Part shown: piece after piece, positions 1 to 12,623 of the stretch
Position numbering within the stretch: the stretch's first letter is position 1
Layout: every line of letters begins with the position of its first letter
Translations under genes and position numbers: made by a program
Notes under the pieces: model-generated
Database searches by the model: none
What the model was told of the DNA's origin: nothing
The model's input: the letters and a program-made list of their open reading frames with translations, nothing else
Assembly: GCA_032717465.1 (NCBI GenBank)
Contig: CM064732.1
Coordinates: 30,001,138 to 30,065,137 of the forward strand
DNA from: Coenobita brevimanus
Taxonomy: Eukaryota > Arthropoda > Malacostraca > Decapoda > Coenobitidae
Direction of reading: 5' to 3'
Length of the DNA stretch: 64,000 nt

Positions 1-2434
1 ATATGGCGTGTGGCGAGGTGTGGTATGAGAGGGTGATATGGTGTGTGGTGAGGTGTGGTATGAGAGGGTGATATGGTGTGTGGTGTGGTGTGAGGGAGGG
101 TGTGAGAGAGTGATATGGTGTGTGGTGTGGTGTGATGTGAGAGGGTAATATGGTGTGTAGTGGGGTGAGGTGAGTGGGGTTATGATGTGTGGTGTTGTGT
201 GAGAGGGTAATATGGTGTGTGGTGTGATGTGAGGTGAGAGGGTAATATGGTGTGTGGTGAGGTGTGGTGTGAGAGGGTAGTATGGCGTGTGGTGTGGTGT
301 GGTGTGAGAGGGTGATATGGTGTGTGGTGTGGTGTGAGAGGGTGATATGGAGTGTGGTGTGGTGTGATGTGAGAGGGTAATATGGAGTGTGGAGGGGTGA
401 GGTATGGTGTGAGAGGGTAATATGGTGTGTGGTGTGGTGTGTGAGAGGGTAATATGGTGTGTGGTGTGGTGTGTGAGAGGGTAGTATGGTGTGTGGTGTG
501 GTGTGATATGAAAGGGTAATATGGCGTGTGGTGAGGTGTGGTATGAGAGGGTGATATGGTGTGTGGTGTGGTGTGAGAGAGTGATATGGTTTGTGGTGGG
601 GTGTGACGTGAGAGGGTAATATGGTGTGTGGAGGGCTGAGGTGAGAGGCTAATATGGTGTGTGACGTGGTGTGGTGTGATGTGAGAGGGTATTATGGTGT
701 GTGGTGTGATGTGAGGTGCGAGGGTAATATGGTGTGTGACGTGATGTGGTGTGAGAGGGTAATATGGTGTGTGACGTGGTGTGGTGTGTGAGATGGTGAT
801 ATGGTGTGTGGTGTGGTGTGGTGTGTGAGAGGGTAATATGGTGTATGGTGTGATGTGGTGTGGTGTCGTGTGTGAGAGGGTGATATGGTGTGTGGTGTGG
901 TGTGATGTGAAAGGGGAATATGGTGTGTGAGGTGGTGTGGTGTATGAGAGGGTAATATGGTGTGCTGTGTGGTGTGGTGTGGTGTGTGAGAGGGTAATAT
1001 GGTGTGTGGTGTGGTGTGGTGTGGTGTGAGAGAGACTATGATATAGTGTGTGGTGTGGTGCGGCGTGGTGTGAGAGGGTGGTATGGTGTTTGTTGTGGTG
1101 AGGTGTAGGGTGGTGTTGTGGTGTGAGAGGGTGATATGGTGTGTAGTTGGTGAGATGTGGTGTGATGTGAAAGGGTATGTTGTGTTGTGTGGTGTGAGAG
1201 TGATACGGTGTGCGGTGTGATGTGGTGTGGTGTGAGAGAGGGTGATATGGTGTGTGGTGTGGTGTGGTGTGAGAGAGGGTGATATGGTGTGAGAGGGTGA
1301 TATGGTGTGTGTGACGTGGAGTGGTGTGGTGTGAAGTAGAGTGATATGGTGTTTGCGGTGTTGTGTGGTGTGGTGTGAAAGGGCGATATGGTGTGTGTGT
1401 GTGGTGTGGTGTGGTATGGTGTGAGAGGGTGATATGCTGTGTGGTGTGCTATGGTGTGAGGGTGAAATGGTGTGTGGTATGGTGTGGCGTGGTGTGGTGT
1501 TGTGTGAGATAGTGATATGGTGTGTGGTGTAGTGTGGTAAGGTGTGGTGCGGGATGACGATATTGTGTTATTCGTGTGGTGTGAGAGGTGATATGGAGTG
1601 TGGTGTGCTGTGGCGTGGTGTGCTGAGAGAGTGACATGGTGATGATGTGGTGTGAGAGGGTGATATGGTGTGTGGTGTGGTGTGGTATGGTGTGAGAGTG
1701 CTATGGTGTGCCATGCGATGTGGCGTGGTGTGGTGTGAGGGTTGTATGGTGTGGTGTGGTGTGGTGTGGTGTGAGAGGGTGTTGTGGTGTGTAGTATGGT
1801 GTGGTGTGAGATGGTGATATGGTGTGGTGTGAGAGGGAGATATGGTGTGTTGTGTGGTGTGGTGTGAGATGGTAATATGGTGTGTAGTGTGGTGTGGTGT
1901 GAGAGGGTGTTATGGTGTGTAGTGTGGTATGGTGTGAGATGGTGATGTGGTGTGTTGTGTGATGTGGTGTGGTGAGGGGATTATATGGTGTATCGTGGTG
2001 TGGTGAGGGGATTATATGGTGTATCGTGGTGTGTGGTGTGGTGAGGGGGTGATATGATGTATTGTGTGATGTGGTGTGGTGAGGGGATGATATCGTGTAT
2101 TGTGTGATGTGGGGTGGTGAGGGGGTGAAATGGTGTACTGTGTGATGTGAGATGATATGGTGCAATGTGTGGTGAGGTGTGATGAGGGGATGATATTGTG
2201 TATTGTGTGGTGAGGTGTGGTGTGAAGGGTTGATAAGATGTATGGTGCGGTAAGGTGTGGTGTGATGTGTGGTGTGAGTGGGTGATATGGTGTGGTGTAG
2301 TGTGAGAGGGATGTATGGTGCTGTTTGGTGTGGTCTGGTGTGAGGGGGTTATATGGTGTTGTGTGGTGTGAGGTGTTATGGTCTGTGGTGTGGTGTGAGA
2401 GGGTGATATGGTGTGTGGTGTGATATGGTGTGGT
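1..2434. repeat. G/T-rich minisatellite array, unit about 30-37 bp
   Basis: Tandem degenerate units built around GAGAGGGTGATATGG followed by GTGTGGTGTGGTGT fill this stretch and run off the left edge. The + strand is almost free of C. Towards the right (about 1960-2330) the unit shifts to a longer GAGGGGATGATATGG form with more TATTGTGTG. The long open frames on the minus strand (His/Thr/Pro-rich) are a by-product of the repeat and not genes. Confidence 0.95.
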
Positions 2435-3659
2435 TTCTCTTCGGTAGTCACTAAAATCTGCGGACGTGAAATACCACGTTTCCGAAATATATTAGTGATG
2501 GGGAGACGGACAGGGCCGTTCCTAGAGATGCTCCCGCTTATAAAAATACGTCATCGGTGATAAGGGGTTCATGAATGAGGGAGCGACAATATTTGAATGG
2601 AATTATGAAAATGCTGTGTATGGGTCAAAGGGGCCCCTTAACTTGCACCAAGTCAGGTGGGTAAACAGTGAAAAGAACTGGTTCGTACGCTTGTTACTTC
2701 TAGCCAGTCTGACGATTCGCCATTCATCACTACACGCTACTTGCGATTCGTTAACCAGTCACCAATTCATGAACATAATAATATGTCAGGGAGACCGTGG
2801 ACTTTTAATTTTTCCCAGTAGTCTTAGATAGGGGACCTTATTAAACGCGTTCTGGAAATCTTTCCAACAGTATTTTTGCTCCCCAGTTATCGTATATGGC
2901 TCGAAGGGCCAGGCGATCTACTTGGTCATATTGAGTGTGAAGACTGTAATGCTGTGTTTTTAAGGCGACTTCTCGTCGTAAAAACACGAGCACTGGGACG
3001 GGGTCCTTTGGCTAGACCGGATGTAATGCACTAACAAAGGAACAGGGCATAAAAAGAGACAGTACACCGAATCACATCTATTGCTTAAATTCTATCCCTT
3101 ACAGTGCTACAAACACAATATTTGGTACACAATAACACAGAGATACAATAATACACTTATAATTGGATCCAATCTACTTTTGCACAGGGCACAGGGCAGT
3201 CAGGGATATGGGTTACTGTTATTGAGGAGAGATATCACTTCACTGCGATGGTCAATCGAGAACATTTGTCGTGTCACTGGTGGATAATAATAAACGGGGG
3301 AGTTTCACTTATATTCACTGTGATAGAGAGTCTGTGGGGGATATGATACTATAATAAAGGTAGGGTGCGTGTGGCGACATCCGACACCGTCACCTAGTCG
3401 CAGGGGAGCACTTCACTAACCTTTCGGCTCACTCACACACCTACCTTCGACTCCACAGAAAACTCCCCGCTTCCTTTCTGAGAGGGGGAACTGAACTGTT
3501 TAATGTTCAAGCACGACTTACTCCGATATCACTGTTTAACATAACTTTTATTTGTCACTGCCACTGTGCATTGGATCACTGTCACTGTATTAGGGGTCAC
3601 TGTCACTATCACTGTTTTACCCGTGTTTCTTGGGTAGTTGGGTCACTAGTACTTACTGT
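2435..3659. other. Unrecognised non-repetitive stretch
   Basis: No supportable gene was found. A short open frame at 2571-2831 (+) has no recognisable domain. Between about 3545 and 3660 a GTCACTG motif recurs irregularly. Nothing else of note was seen. Confidence 0.5.
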
Positions 3660-4990
3660 CAGGGAGGCTCCCTTGTTTAGGGCCTCGACCTGAGGGGCGG
3701 CTCTTTCCTAGGGCCGTGCTGGTGGGGTGCAGGGAGGCCTCGTAGTCTGGGGGCCTCGACCTGATCGGGGGCCCTCGGGACTAGGACCGAACAGGCGGAG
3801 GATTCGGGCCTGCTTCTTCTTCTGCTGGGGCGTGAGAGAGCCTAGGTCGCCGTCGTCGGGGACCGTGGTGGGAGGCCTGGGCGTCCGGGGTCTGCAGGTG
3901 CTCAGGGGGAGAGGCGCCGTCAGGGCTGGGCTGTGGCAGCGACTCCTGTAGGGCTCCAACAGTGCTAAGGAGCGTCCGGGTGTGGGCGGTAACTCCGCAA
4001 TCGGGCCTTGCCACCACTCTAACGCCTCCGCTTGGCCAAGAAGCCTGGATGGCGACGAAGGGCTCCCTGGAGGGAAAAAGGCTTGAGGGAGACTCACGCT
4101 CTTCGTGGTTCCCTGAGTGTGTTCATTGGGCTGAGGTGGGGCTCCACTTCCCCTAGTATGGACTTTGGCTGGTGCCATGAACTTGTCCGGCGTGTGAGGG
4201 ACACCAGTAGGGTGATCGGGGTTGCCCTTTCGCCGAGGCAAGCGGCCGTCAGCGTGGTGTTCCTCCCGCAGTAGGGAACAAGCCGGAGTGAGGGGCACGA
4301 GGGCCGCACTCTCTCCAATACGGACAGATCCTACCGTCAGGGAATTCTCCACCCTGAGTACGTGCCCCAGTCGTAACTAAGTGTCTGCCCGTACGGGAAT
4401 CGACTAACGGAGAAATGGGATCACCCGTCTGCTCCGGCGAGAGGCCGGCCCCGAGTCGCCGCTTCCGTAATTGGGTAGCGCTACACGTACGGTAGCAGGG
4501 TCTCTCTACCCTGGACCGTATTCTGGCCGTAGCCAAAGTACAACTGGAGAGGGATGCACACAGGCAACTCTCTCTCCTCAGCGTGTTAAGGCCGGAGCCT
4601 GGGGTCACCTTCCCCTTTACACACTTTGTCAGGCCGTAGCCTGTGTCTATTTCTCTTTTAAGGCCGTAGCCTTGGGCCTCTTCCTGCCCTAGAGGGTGTA
4701 GCAAGACCGTCAAGACGGTGTTACTTGGGACTGACCTCTTTTCAGTCCCACCCCTGGTCTGACGGTCACTACCCCGCCCGCACAGTAGTTCAGGTTGTCT
4801 GAACGCCCGGGGTTGGGGCACTTGCGAGGAATAGGGGCTCAGGGTCGGGATGTCCCGATGACCCTCTTGCCCGAGGTCACTAGCCTCACCTGTGTGTCCT
4901 CCTGGGGTGGTGGTGGGGTGGCGGCTCGGCGGTGGTGTGGGGGGTGGTGAGGTGGGAGGTCCTGTGGCGGTCTCGGCGGGCATTTTAAAG
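3660..4990 (-). other. GC-rich block with two overlapping unknown open frames
   Basis: This block is clearly richer in G+C and CpG than its surroundings. On the minus strand an open frame at 5022-4249 (257 codons) overlaps a second in another frame at 4352-3708 (214 codons). Both are proline/arginine-rich and I recognise no domain. The sequence GGCCGTAGCC occurs at about 4507, 4632 and 4662, with a variant GGCCGGAGCC near 4589. GGGCCTCGACCTGA occurs twice (about 3679 and 3751). The overlapping frames could be a retroelement gag-like region, or simply chance openness of GC-rich DNA. No function is assigned. Confidence 0.3.
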
Positions 4991-5000
4991 ACCAACATGC

Positions 5001-5300
5001 ATGGGCTTGGATCCAAATGCAAGTGAGCCTGAGATCGAGGACGTGAACCTGATAAAGTCCGGAGGAGAGACGAGGAGAGGGAATGCGAGAAGGGTTGCTA
5101 AAATGGGCGAGGGCTGTTTGGGAATTACTGATGATGAGGCCAGAGAGATATTAAGAGAAAAGGAAATCGAGGGCAGAGATAAAAGCAGACAGTTCACACT
5201 GGGTACTGCTGGCTCAGCTGGGGAGGCAGTGGGAGGTGGAGAAAATGGGAGAAGAAGCTTCAGTAAAGGCAAAACAAGCAGTCCGCCCGGCCATTTGTGA
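5001..5300 (+). CDS. Hypothetical open frame, 99 codons
   Basis: A charged, Glu/Arg/Lys-rich frame opens at an ATG and ends at 5300. It contains a stretch around residues 38-60 that looks helical, followed by a Gly-rich tail. It abuts the GC-rich block of opposite-strand frames. It might be a fragment of a retroelement Gag, but no zinc knuckle or protease motif follows, so I treat it as unassigned and possibly non-coding. Confidence 0.15.
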   Translation: MGLDPNASEPEIEDVNLIKSGGETRRGNARRVAKMGEGCLGITDDEAREILREKEIEGRDKSRQFTLGTAGSAGEAVGGGENGRRSFSKGKTSSPPGHL

Positions 5301-5739
5301 GAACAGAACCGTCAATTGCCTATAGGGTAGGAAGGGGCTGCTGAGTTATGGGTTTCAGTGATGGAAAACTGAGCAGGAATTGGTGGACGGTCAGCAGCAG
5401 TGCTAGAAGGTGTATAATGAATGGCAGCAGTTGTACATGTCCATACAGGAGACAGAGGGTCGATAGAGATGGGTGGGACAAAGGGCAGCAACGGTACTGG
5501 CGGTACGAATATCTCTGCCTGAGTACTGGCGAGGTAAATACTGTTGAACGAATTCTTTGGAGCAAGGAAACCACACAGGGGGCACGAGTACTCCGGGCAG
5601 TATTAAGAAATTTATTTTAGCTAGTGCTAAATATGTTTTGCTGTATTTTCTGTAAAGAATATTGAAAGAAAACGGATCTATTCATGGTAAGCAATGTTAT
5701 TTGTAAATAAAGCGCCTACGAATGTTCTCGCGACTTAAA
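5301..5739. other. No recognised feature
   Basis: Short opposing open frames are present but no homology, repeat structure or splice pattern was recognised. Confidence 0.4.
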
Positions 5740-6690
5740 ATGGATAGAATCCTGGCTGAAGGGACGAAAGTGGAGTTTTAATAAATGGCACTAAGTCGGA
5801 TTGGGGACTAATAAATAGCAGTGTATCACAGGGATCAGTACGAGGTCCACTGTTATTTTTACGTATATAAATGATCTAGACATGGAAATCACTTGCAGTA
5901 TTGGCAAGTTTACAGATAACAGAAAAATATAGTGGTATCATTAACCCAACTGACGATTTTGTTAACCTACAAAAGGACCTCGATATATTGGAAAATGGTC
6001 TAAAGACTGGCAAATGGAATTTAACGTGGAAAAAATGTAAAGTGCTTGACGTGGAAAAGACCATCGCAGAACCTAGATACAACTTAGATAAAGAAATTAA
6101 TATATCGGAATGCGAGAGATGTAGGAGTCATGATTAGTAAAGACCTCAGACCAAGGCAACAGTGTATTAATGCAGGAAATAAAGCGAACAGGGTCCTAGG
6201 ATTTATTTCACGCAGTTTGAGCGATAGGACACCTAAAGCAATACTGCAAATTTATCCAGTATAAGTAAGATCACATTTAGACTATGTATGCAATTTTGGT
6301 GTGCCTATTATACAATGGATATAAATACGATAGAAAATGCACAGAGAAGAATGACAAAAATGATTTAAGGAAACTTTCATATAAAGACAGACTGAAAAGA
6401 CTAAATTACTTTTGGACGCACTAGAAAGGCGTAGTGTAAAGGGAGATTTAATTGAGGTGTTTAAGTGCATGAAGGGAATAAATATCGATTATTTCTGGCA
6501 ACTTATTAACGTAAGCATACCGGATAGATCTAGGAATAATAGTTTCAAAATATAAAAATTCCGCTTTAGTATGGAATTAGGTAGAAACTGGTTTTGCAAG
6601 AGTGGTAGACGACTGGTATAAGCTACTTAGAGATAACACTCAGTTTTACCGGGCCATACGAATGGATGTACTTGCCGACCCCTCGGTTAA
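5740..6690 (+). pseudogene. Degenerate CR1-like LINE reverse transcriptase fragment
   Basis: Read across several frames, the + strand retains an RT block: a VSQGSVRGPLLF-like motif near 5825-5860, a degraded ADD-type site near 5905, and then an open piece at 5901-6137 with the QKDLDILENG helix. Next come motifs typical of the thumb and C-terminus of CR1-group LINEs (RSHLDY near 6270 and an IENAQRR-like stretch near 6330). At least six stops or frameshifts interrupt it. The endonuclease and most of the 5' half are missing. It resembles but is not the same family as the CR1-like pieces at 9203-12625. Confidence 0.75.
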
Positions 6691-7600
6691 GAGTTTCAAG
6701 CACACCAGTAGGTTAGATAAGGATATGAATAGAAAGGGTTGGATATAAAACCTTCTGATAATTGATACACATTAACCCGCCCCGTCCCGACCACTTTTCC
6801 ACCACTGACTCCCCCCAATCCCGACCATTTTTGGATTTTTTTTTTTTTTTGGCTCAAACCTCCGCTTTTGGTGAGCAACATCGTAAATTCATAGAGAAAT
6901 CGCTCACCTGAGGTTTAAAATACTCGATACAGGTAGCGGTACCTCCTCACCTTAGTGGATTTTCTATCCGGCTTTCTCCAAAGAAAACGAGTTCTCTGGG
7001 AGGGTTACCATTCCACATCACTCATAAACGGTATTTATTAATTTATTTGGTACGAATTTATATGTAGTACAAGAGTATATTGGTTTTCACACAGTAATAT
7101 AGGCAATTTAAGCATTGTTTCACTCACCAAACACATCAACATACCTGATCTTTTTTGGCGACATTACCTGATCATCATTTCTGACTGTTTCTCCCTCTAA
7201 TGCTATGTAAAGTTTGTCCTCCACATTGTCATCGATTGGGGAATCACTCTGGCCTTGAATTTCGTACCGTGGCACGACATGTCTTTACTGGCCAGGTCAC
7301 TGGTAACAGGTGAATTGCCGAGACAATGGCATGTGGGGAGGGAGGTCATGCTGGGTAAAGCATTGTCCCTGCCTGGCACCTTGTAGAGGAAGGTGTCCCG
7401 TGTATACGTACCAAAAATCACTTGCGAAAATTGAAAATTGTGGAAATTAGGGACCTTGCAATTGATTCGCATTTATGTACGTCAACAGGATTGGCAGTGA
7501 CAAAACGTGTGGACTTTAATTCACGTCGATGGGACGTGGCGGGTTAATTCTTTTCCCTTTTCGGCTTTCATTACGATCGTCTCATTTCTCCTTTGCTTTC
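6691..7600. other. Unrecognised stretch with one minus-strand open frame
   Basis: An 89-codon frame at 7472-7203 (-) has no domain I recognise. A (T)n run sits near 6835-6850. No splice-site-bounded exon was identified. Confidence 0.4.
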
Positions 7601-7605
7601 CCATA

Positions 7606-7658
<53 letters not shown>

Positions 7659-7750
7659 TAAAGATGTACAATATATATATATGTTTGAATATGTATATCC
7701 ATATAGATGTATATATATATTTATATATATTGATATAATATACATACATG
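7606..7750. repeat. (TA)n and interrupted TA-rich microsatellite
   Basis: A perfect TA tract at about 7611-7653 is followed by decayed TATA/CATA units to about 7750. Confidence 0.9.
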
Positions 7751-8259
7751 TAAATACTAGTAGGGGTATCCGGCATTTCCAGGGCCAAAAAGGCGAACAC
7801 GCTAATCCTGTTCGTTCTAGTTCAACCTTTCTTTTACTCCAGAAAGACCATGTGCCGTTCTTATGTTTTTGAAGACGGATTATAAGAGGTCCAGGAACTT
7901 TCTGTTTCAGCTTTTGCAGACTAACGCACAGTATTTGTGCACACTTGTTTACTATTACTGGTGACCTCAAGTGACCTCTGACTGGTGACCCCAAATGACC
8001 TCGGAGGTCAACCTCACACAGCCTATGTCCAAACTGGAGGTCATGTGAGTCTCCATGCCAAAAATTGGGCTGCAGGGGTACCCGGCATTGCCCTGGCCAA
8101 AATGGCGAACACTCTACCGATGACCACAAATGGCCCAGATATGAAGTTTGACCTCCTAAAACCATCCTTAAGTCATCCTGATTCAGAATATATTTGGGTC
8201 TGGGGGTCTCTGGCTCTTGGTTTGGGCGTGATTGAAGGACAAACAAACAAACAATGTGG

Positions 8260-8374
<115 letters not shown>

Positions 8375-8383
8375 TCGTTGCCC

Positions 8384-8650
8384 CATGGGAAGCGTAGGAG
8401 CCCGGGGCTAGGAAAGTTGGTCCTGGCATTTAAGATGAGAGTGGCCAGCCTCACTCATCCCTGTGTGGCATTACGTGAGCAATAAACGCCAACCACCCCT
8501 TGGATATAAACCTTCACCGGCTCAATCCGCTTGGAGCACCTTATTACCCACTAAACCACCAGGAGCCAAAATTTGGTTGTATGGTTACAACCAAGCGTAG
8601 TTAATGGTTTCCTGGTGTACAGGAAACTATTTGGCTTGTCACTCAGTGTA
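8384..8650 (-). mobile_element. tRNA-derived SINE, family C, copy 1
   Basis: On the minus strand TGGTTTAGTGG (8558-8548) matches a Pol III A box, and GGTTTATATCC downstream is a decayed B box. The following TTTGGTTGTATGGTTAC and GTTTCCTGGTGTACAGGAAAC-like blocks recur in the copy at 47740-48000. The two copies share block order and orientation. Confidence 0.6.
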
Positions 8651-8820
8651 GAATCACCCACAGGCAGAAGAATGAGGAAAGAATGAAGGAAAGACAGAAG
8701 AGGATGAATGGAAAGAAGGATGGAAGAGAGGAAAGGGCAGACACCCGAGAGCAGCACTACATGAAGGGAGTGGATGGTGAGCGCCCCCACCTACCACACA
8801 ATATATATATATATATATAT

Positions 8821-8866
8821 ATATTCATTTACGCCGTCACAGTTGTTCACCCTTAACTCAATTACA

Positions 8867-8928
<62 letters not shown>

Positions 8929-8955
8929 CTTATTACATTCAATTCCTCTTAATTG

Positions 8956-9017
<62 letters not shown>

Positions 9018-9036
9018 GTCGTATTACATTCAACTC

Positions 9037-9078
<42 letters not shown>

Positions 9079-9107
9079 GTCGTATTACATTCAACTCATT
9101 TTACACA

Positions 9108-9168
<61 letters not shown>

Positions 9169-9187
9169 TGTCGGTGTAAATGAATAT
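8821..9187. mobile_element. Inverted-repeat-flanked (AC)n array, possible non-autonomous element
   Basis: A 23-bp sequence at 8821-8843 is repeated in inverted orientation at 9165-9187 with 21 of 23 matches. Between them lie four (AC)n tracts (8871-8926, about 8969-9016, 9043-9077, 9111-9166). Two near-identical spacers (9015-9043 and 9076-9104, core GTGTCGTATTACATTCAAC) and a related third spacer at 8925-8958 separate them. The ends are AT-rich, so a target duplication cannot be read. Confidence 0.6.
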
Positions 9188-9202
9188 ATATACATATATA
9201 TA

Positions 9203-9556
9203 TTGAGCTACTATGACAGAGTAACAGACACAATACAGGGAAGAAGGATGGGTGGACAGTATCTATTTAGATTTCAAGAAAGCATTTGACACAGTACCAC
9301 ATCAAAGACTTTTATGGAAACTGTACCATCAAGGAGGAATTCGAGGCAAACAGTTTTGTTGGATGCAAGATTTTCTCATAAAAAGAGAAATGGGAACAGT
9401 ACTAAGGGGAAACTACTCATCATGGAAAGAAGTGACTAGTGGAGTACCACAGGGCTTAGTGCTGGCACCAATCAGGTTTTTAGTGTATATAAATGATATA
9501 GACAGTAACACTGGAAATGAAAGCTATCTAAATATGTTTGCAGATGATGCAAAAAT
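9203..9556 (+). pseudogene. CR1-like LINE reverse transcriptase fragment A
   Basis: The frame from 9252 encodes YLDFKKAFDTVPHQRLL (RT domain A), a TSGVPQGLVLAP block (domain B) and FADDAK (a FADD catalytic site, about 9537-9554). One frameshift near 9245 separates an upstream YYDRVTDTIQG piece. The reading is cut at the codon after the FADD block by the RTE-like element that follows. Confidence 0.85.
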
Positions 9557-11742
9557 CTATCTGTCTATCTATCTATTGCCAGACGCCTCAATCCCGTTTG
9601 GGGTGGCCACAAACAAATCGCCTCCAAGTCGCCCTGTCCACCGCCATTTCACTGCCCTGCTCCCAACTCACACCCCCCTTTCTCATATACCTCTCCACCC
9701 CATCCCTCCATCTCATCCTCGGCCTCCCCCTCCCTCTTCCCCCCTCCACCTCACTCACATACACTCTCTTCGTCAGTCTTTCACCCTCCATCCTCTCCAC
9801 ATGGCCAAACCACCTCAGTGTGTTCCTCATAACGCTTCCTATCACATCCACATCCACACCACAACGCTCCTTTATATCCTCATTCGTCAGCCTGTCTCTC
9901 CATGTGACTCCACAGGCTCCTCTTAAATAACTCATTTCCACTGCTCTCACTCTTGACTTGTGTCCTTCCAACAACGTCCAAGCTTCACTTCCGTACGTTA
10001 GAGTTGATATCACAATACTGTCATGTAGTAACTTTTACACTTCCATGCTCACTTCCCTGTTTCTTATCACTGCTTTCAAAGAACCAGCAACCTTTCTTCC
10101 CTGCTGTACCCTTTCAAGCACTTCACCCTCCAAACCTCCATCCTTACTCATCACACTACCCAAGTGCTTAAACGTACTCACATTTTCCAATTCCTCACCA
10201 TCCAACCTCGCTGTACATTCACTGACTTCACCTCTCTCAAAGACCATCACTTTACTCTTCCCTACATTCACCTTTAGATTCCCTTTCTTACACACTCTCC
10301 CAAACTCATCCACCAAGCCTCGCAGCTCCCCTTCGTCTTCACTCAACAACATAGTATCATCTGCAAACAACAGTACAGGGAGTTTCCAAACACTATCCTC
10401 TCTCACCAGGACCACTCCAACATCCACTACCCTACCTTGTACCTCTTTTATTACCCCATCCATGTACAGATTGAACAACCATGGAGACATGACACATCCC
10501 TGTTTCAACCCAACCTTCAAAGAGAAAAATTCACTTAGTTCACCATCCACACGCACTGCAGCCTACGCACCGTCGTACATACTCTTCACAGCATTCAACA
10601 ACTTCCCATCTACTCCATATATTCTTAACACTTTCCACAATCCTTGTCTATCCACCCTATCATATGTTTTCTCCAAATCCATGAAAGCAGCATACAACTT
10701 CTTTCCCTTCTCTAGAAACTTTTCCACTAAAGATCTAAGAATGAATATCTGATCTGCACAACCTCTTTCCTTCCTAAAGCCTCCCTGTTCTTCTCCAACT
10801 AATTTCTCTGTTCTTTCTCTAACTCTGTCAATAAATATCCTACCATACACTTTTCCTATTATACTAAGAAGACAAATGCCCCTATGATTACAACACACTT
10901 CTTTTTCCCCTTTTCCTTTGTACAAGGGAATAATTATACCTGACTTCCAATCCTCCGGGACTCTACCTTCCTCCCAGGCCAATCTGCACATCTTCCACAT
11001 CCATTCTACTACTATCTCTCCACCATGCTTCAGCATTTCACCACACACTCCATCAATTCCTGGGGCTTTCCCCGATTTAACTTTCTTCATTGCTTCCACA
11101 ACTTCTATCCTACTGATTCTTCCTGTCTTCTCACCTCCCTCCTTCTCCCAGCCATTCCCCAGCCACTTATACTCGCATTACTTCCATCCTCTATGTTCAA
11201 CAATTCCTTAGAGTGTTCTCTCCATCTGCTCACTTTTTCTCCCTTCTCCACTAGTGATCTACCATTTTTATCTTTCACTCTCCTGCTAATTTCACTTCCA
11301 CCCTGTCTTACTCTTTTCACCGCTTTCCAGAACATTTTTTTACAGTCCCTCCACTTTACACTTTAATTCCTTCCAAATTCCTCATCCACTCTCTTCTTAC
11401 TCTCTCTTACTAATCTTTTCACCTCTCTCTTTCTTTCTACATATAACTCTCTTTTCCGCCTCTCAACTTCTTCCACACCCCTATTTCTCATCCATTCATT
11501 GTATGCTTTCTTCTTTTGTGCCACAGCCTGTTTCACCTCTTCAGTCCACCACGCTGTTCCTTGCACCCCCCTCCGTCTTCTCTTCCTTCCACACACCACG
11601 TCACATGCTGCACATATTTCTTCTGTAAATATCCTACACACACCTTCCACGTTTCCCATCTGCTCCAATTCATATTTGCCCAATCGTTCCTCCACTTCTT
11701 TCTTATACTCTGCCTTTTTCTCATCCTCTTGTAACCTTTCCA
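9557..11742 (-). mobile_element. Degenerate RTE-like LINE, 5'-truncated, minus strand
   Basis: Read 11742 to 9557. A pre-RT charged region (11743-11363) and linker (11335-11105) come first. The RT follows in two frames: 11099-10563, with KSGKAPGIDG, an EEQGGFRKERGCADQ block and an MDLEKTYDRV domain A in which the usual AFD is changed to TYD; and 10556-10035, with LKQGCVMSPWLFNLY and FADDTMLL. The C-terminal region at 10013-9588 has RWFGHVERMEG and the basic GRGRPRMRWRDG motif. The endonuclease is absent. The 3' end terminates in GATA-type repeats (9557-9576, seen as CTATCTGTCTATCTATCTAT on +), as expected for RTE elements that end in short tandem repeats. It is broken by stops and frameshifts. 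Confidence 0.85.
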
Positions 11743-12623
11743 CAGTTTTGTTGGATGCAAGATTTTCTTATAAAAAGGGAAATGAGAACAGTACTAAGGG
11801 GAGAATTACTAACACAGACTCTTGTAAAGAGCTACAAGAAGAATTAAATAAACTTCATGAATGGAGCAATACATGGCATATGGAATTCAATGTGGACAAG
11901 TGTCATGTAATCAAGTTTGGTAAAAGTGGAAAAAGACCTGATTGGGATTATACGTTAGGAAATAAAACCCTACACACATCAGAAAGAGAGAAGGACCTAG
12001 GTGTGATTATCAATAACAGACTATCTCCGGCTGACCACACCAGTGAGAAGGTACGGAACATGTATACACTGCTTGCAAATATGAGAATAGCATTCACATA
12101 CATAAATGAAGACATGCTAAGAAGGATAATAACATCATTCATCAGACCAACCCTGGAGTATGCATCAGTAGTCTGGAGTCCTCATCTCAAAAAACACATA
12201 GACAAGATTGAAAAAGTTCAAAGGGCCGCCACAAGATGGATACCAAGCTTAAGGGATCTAAGCTACGAAGAAAGACTAAATAAACTGAATCTACCAACAC
12301 TACAGGAGAGAAGGAAAAGAGGTGACATGATAATGCTATATAAATGCATATCAGGGAAGGAGAAAATAGACATAAATGATTACTTAACATATGGGGAAGC
12401 ATCAGCAAGAGGACACTGCAAAAAACTGCATAAGAAGAGAGGTGATAAAGACGTGAGGAAATTCAGTTTCCCAAACAGAGCAATTGATCAGTGGAATGCA
12501 CTACCGAATGAAATAGTGTGTGCCAAAACAATTCACAAATTTAAGGATATGTACAATAAATATGGTTTAAGACACGGGACAGTACGAGTTTGATTCATTC
12601 CTGTAAAGATACAATTAGGTAAG

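Noticed and set aside
1449..2451. Long His/Thr/Pro open frames on the minus strand
   Set aside because: They exist only because the minisatellite lacks stop codons on that strand.
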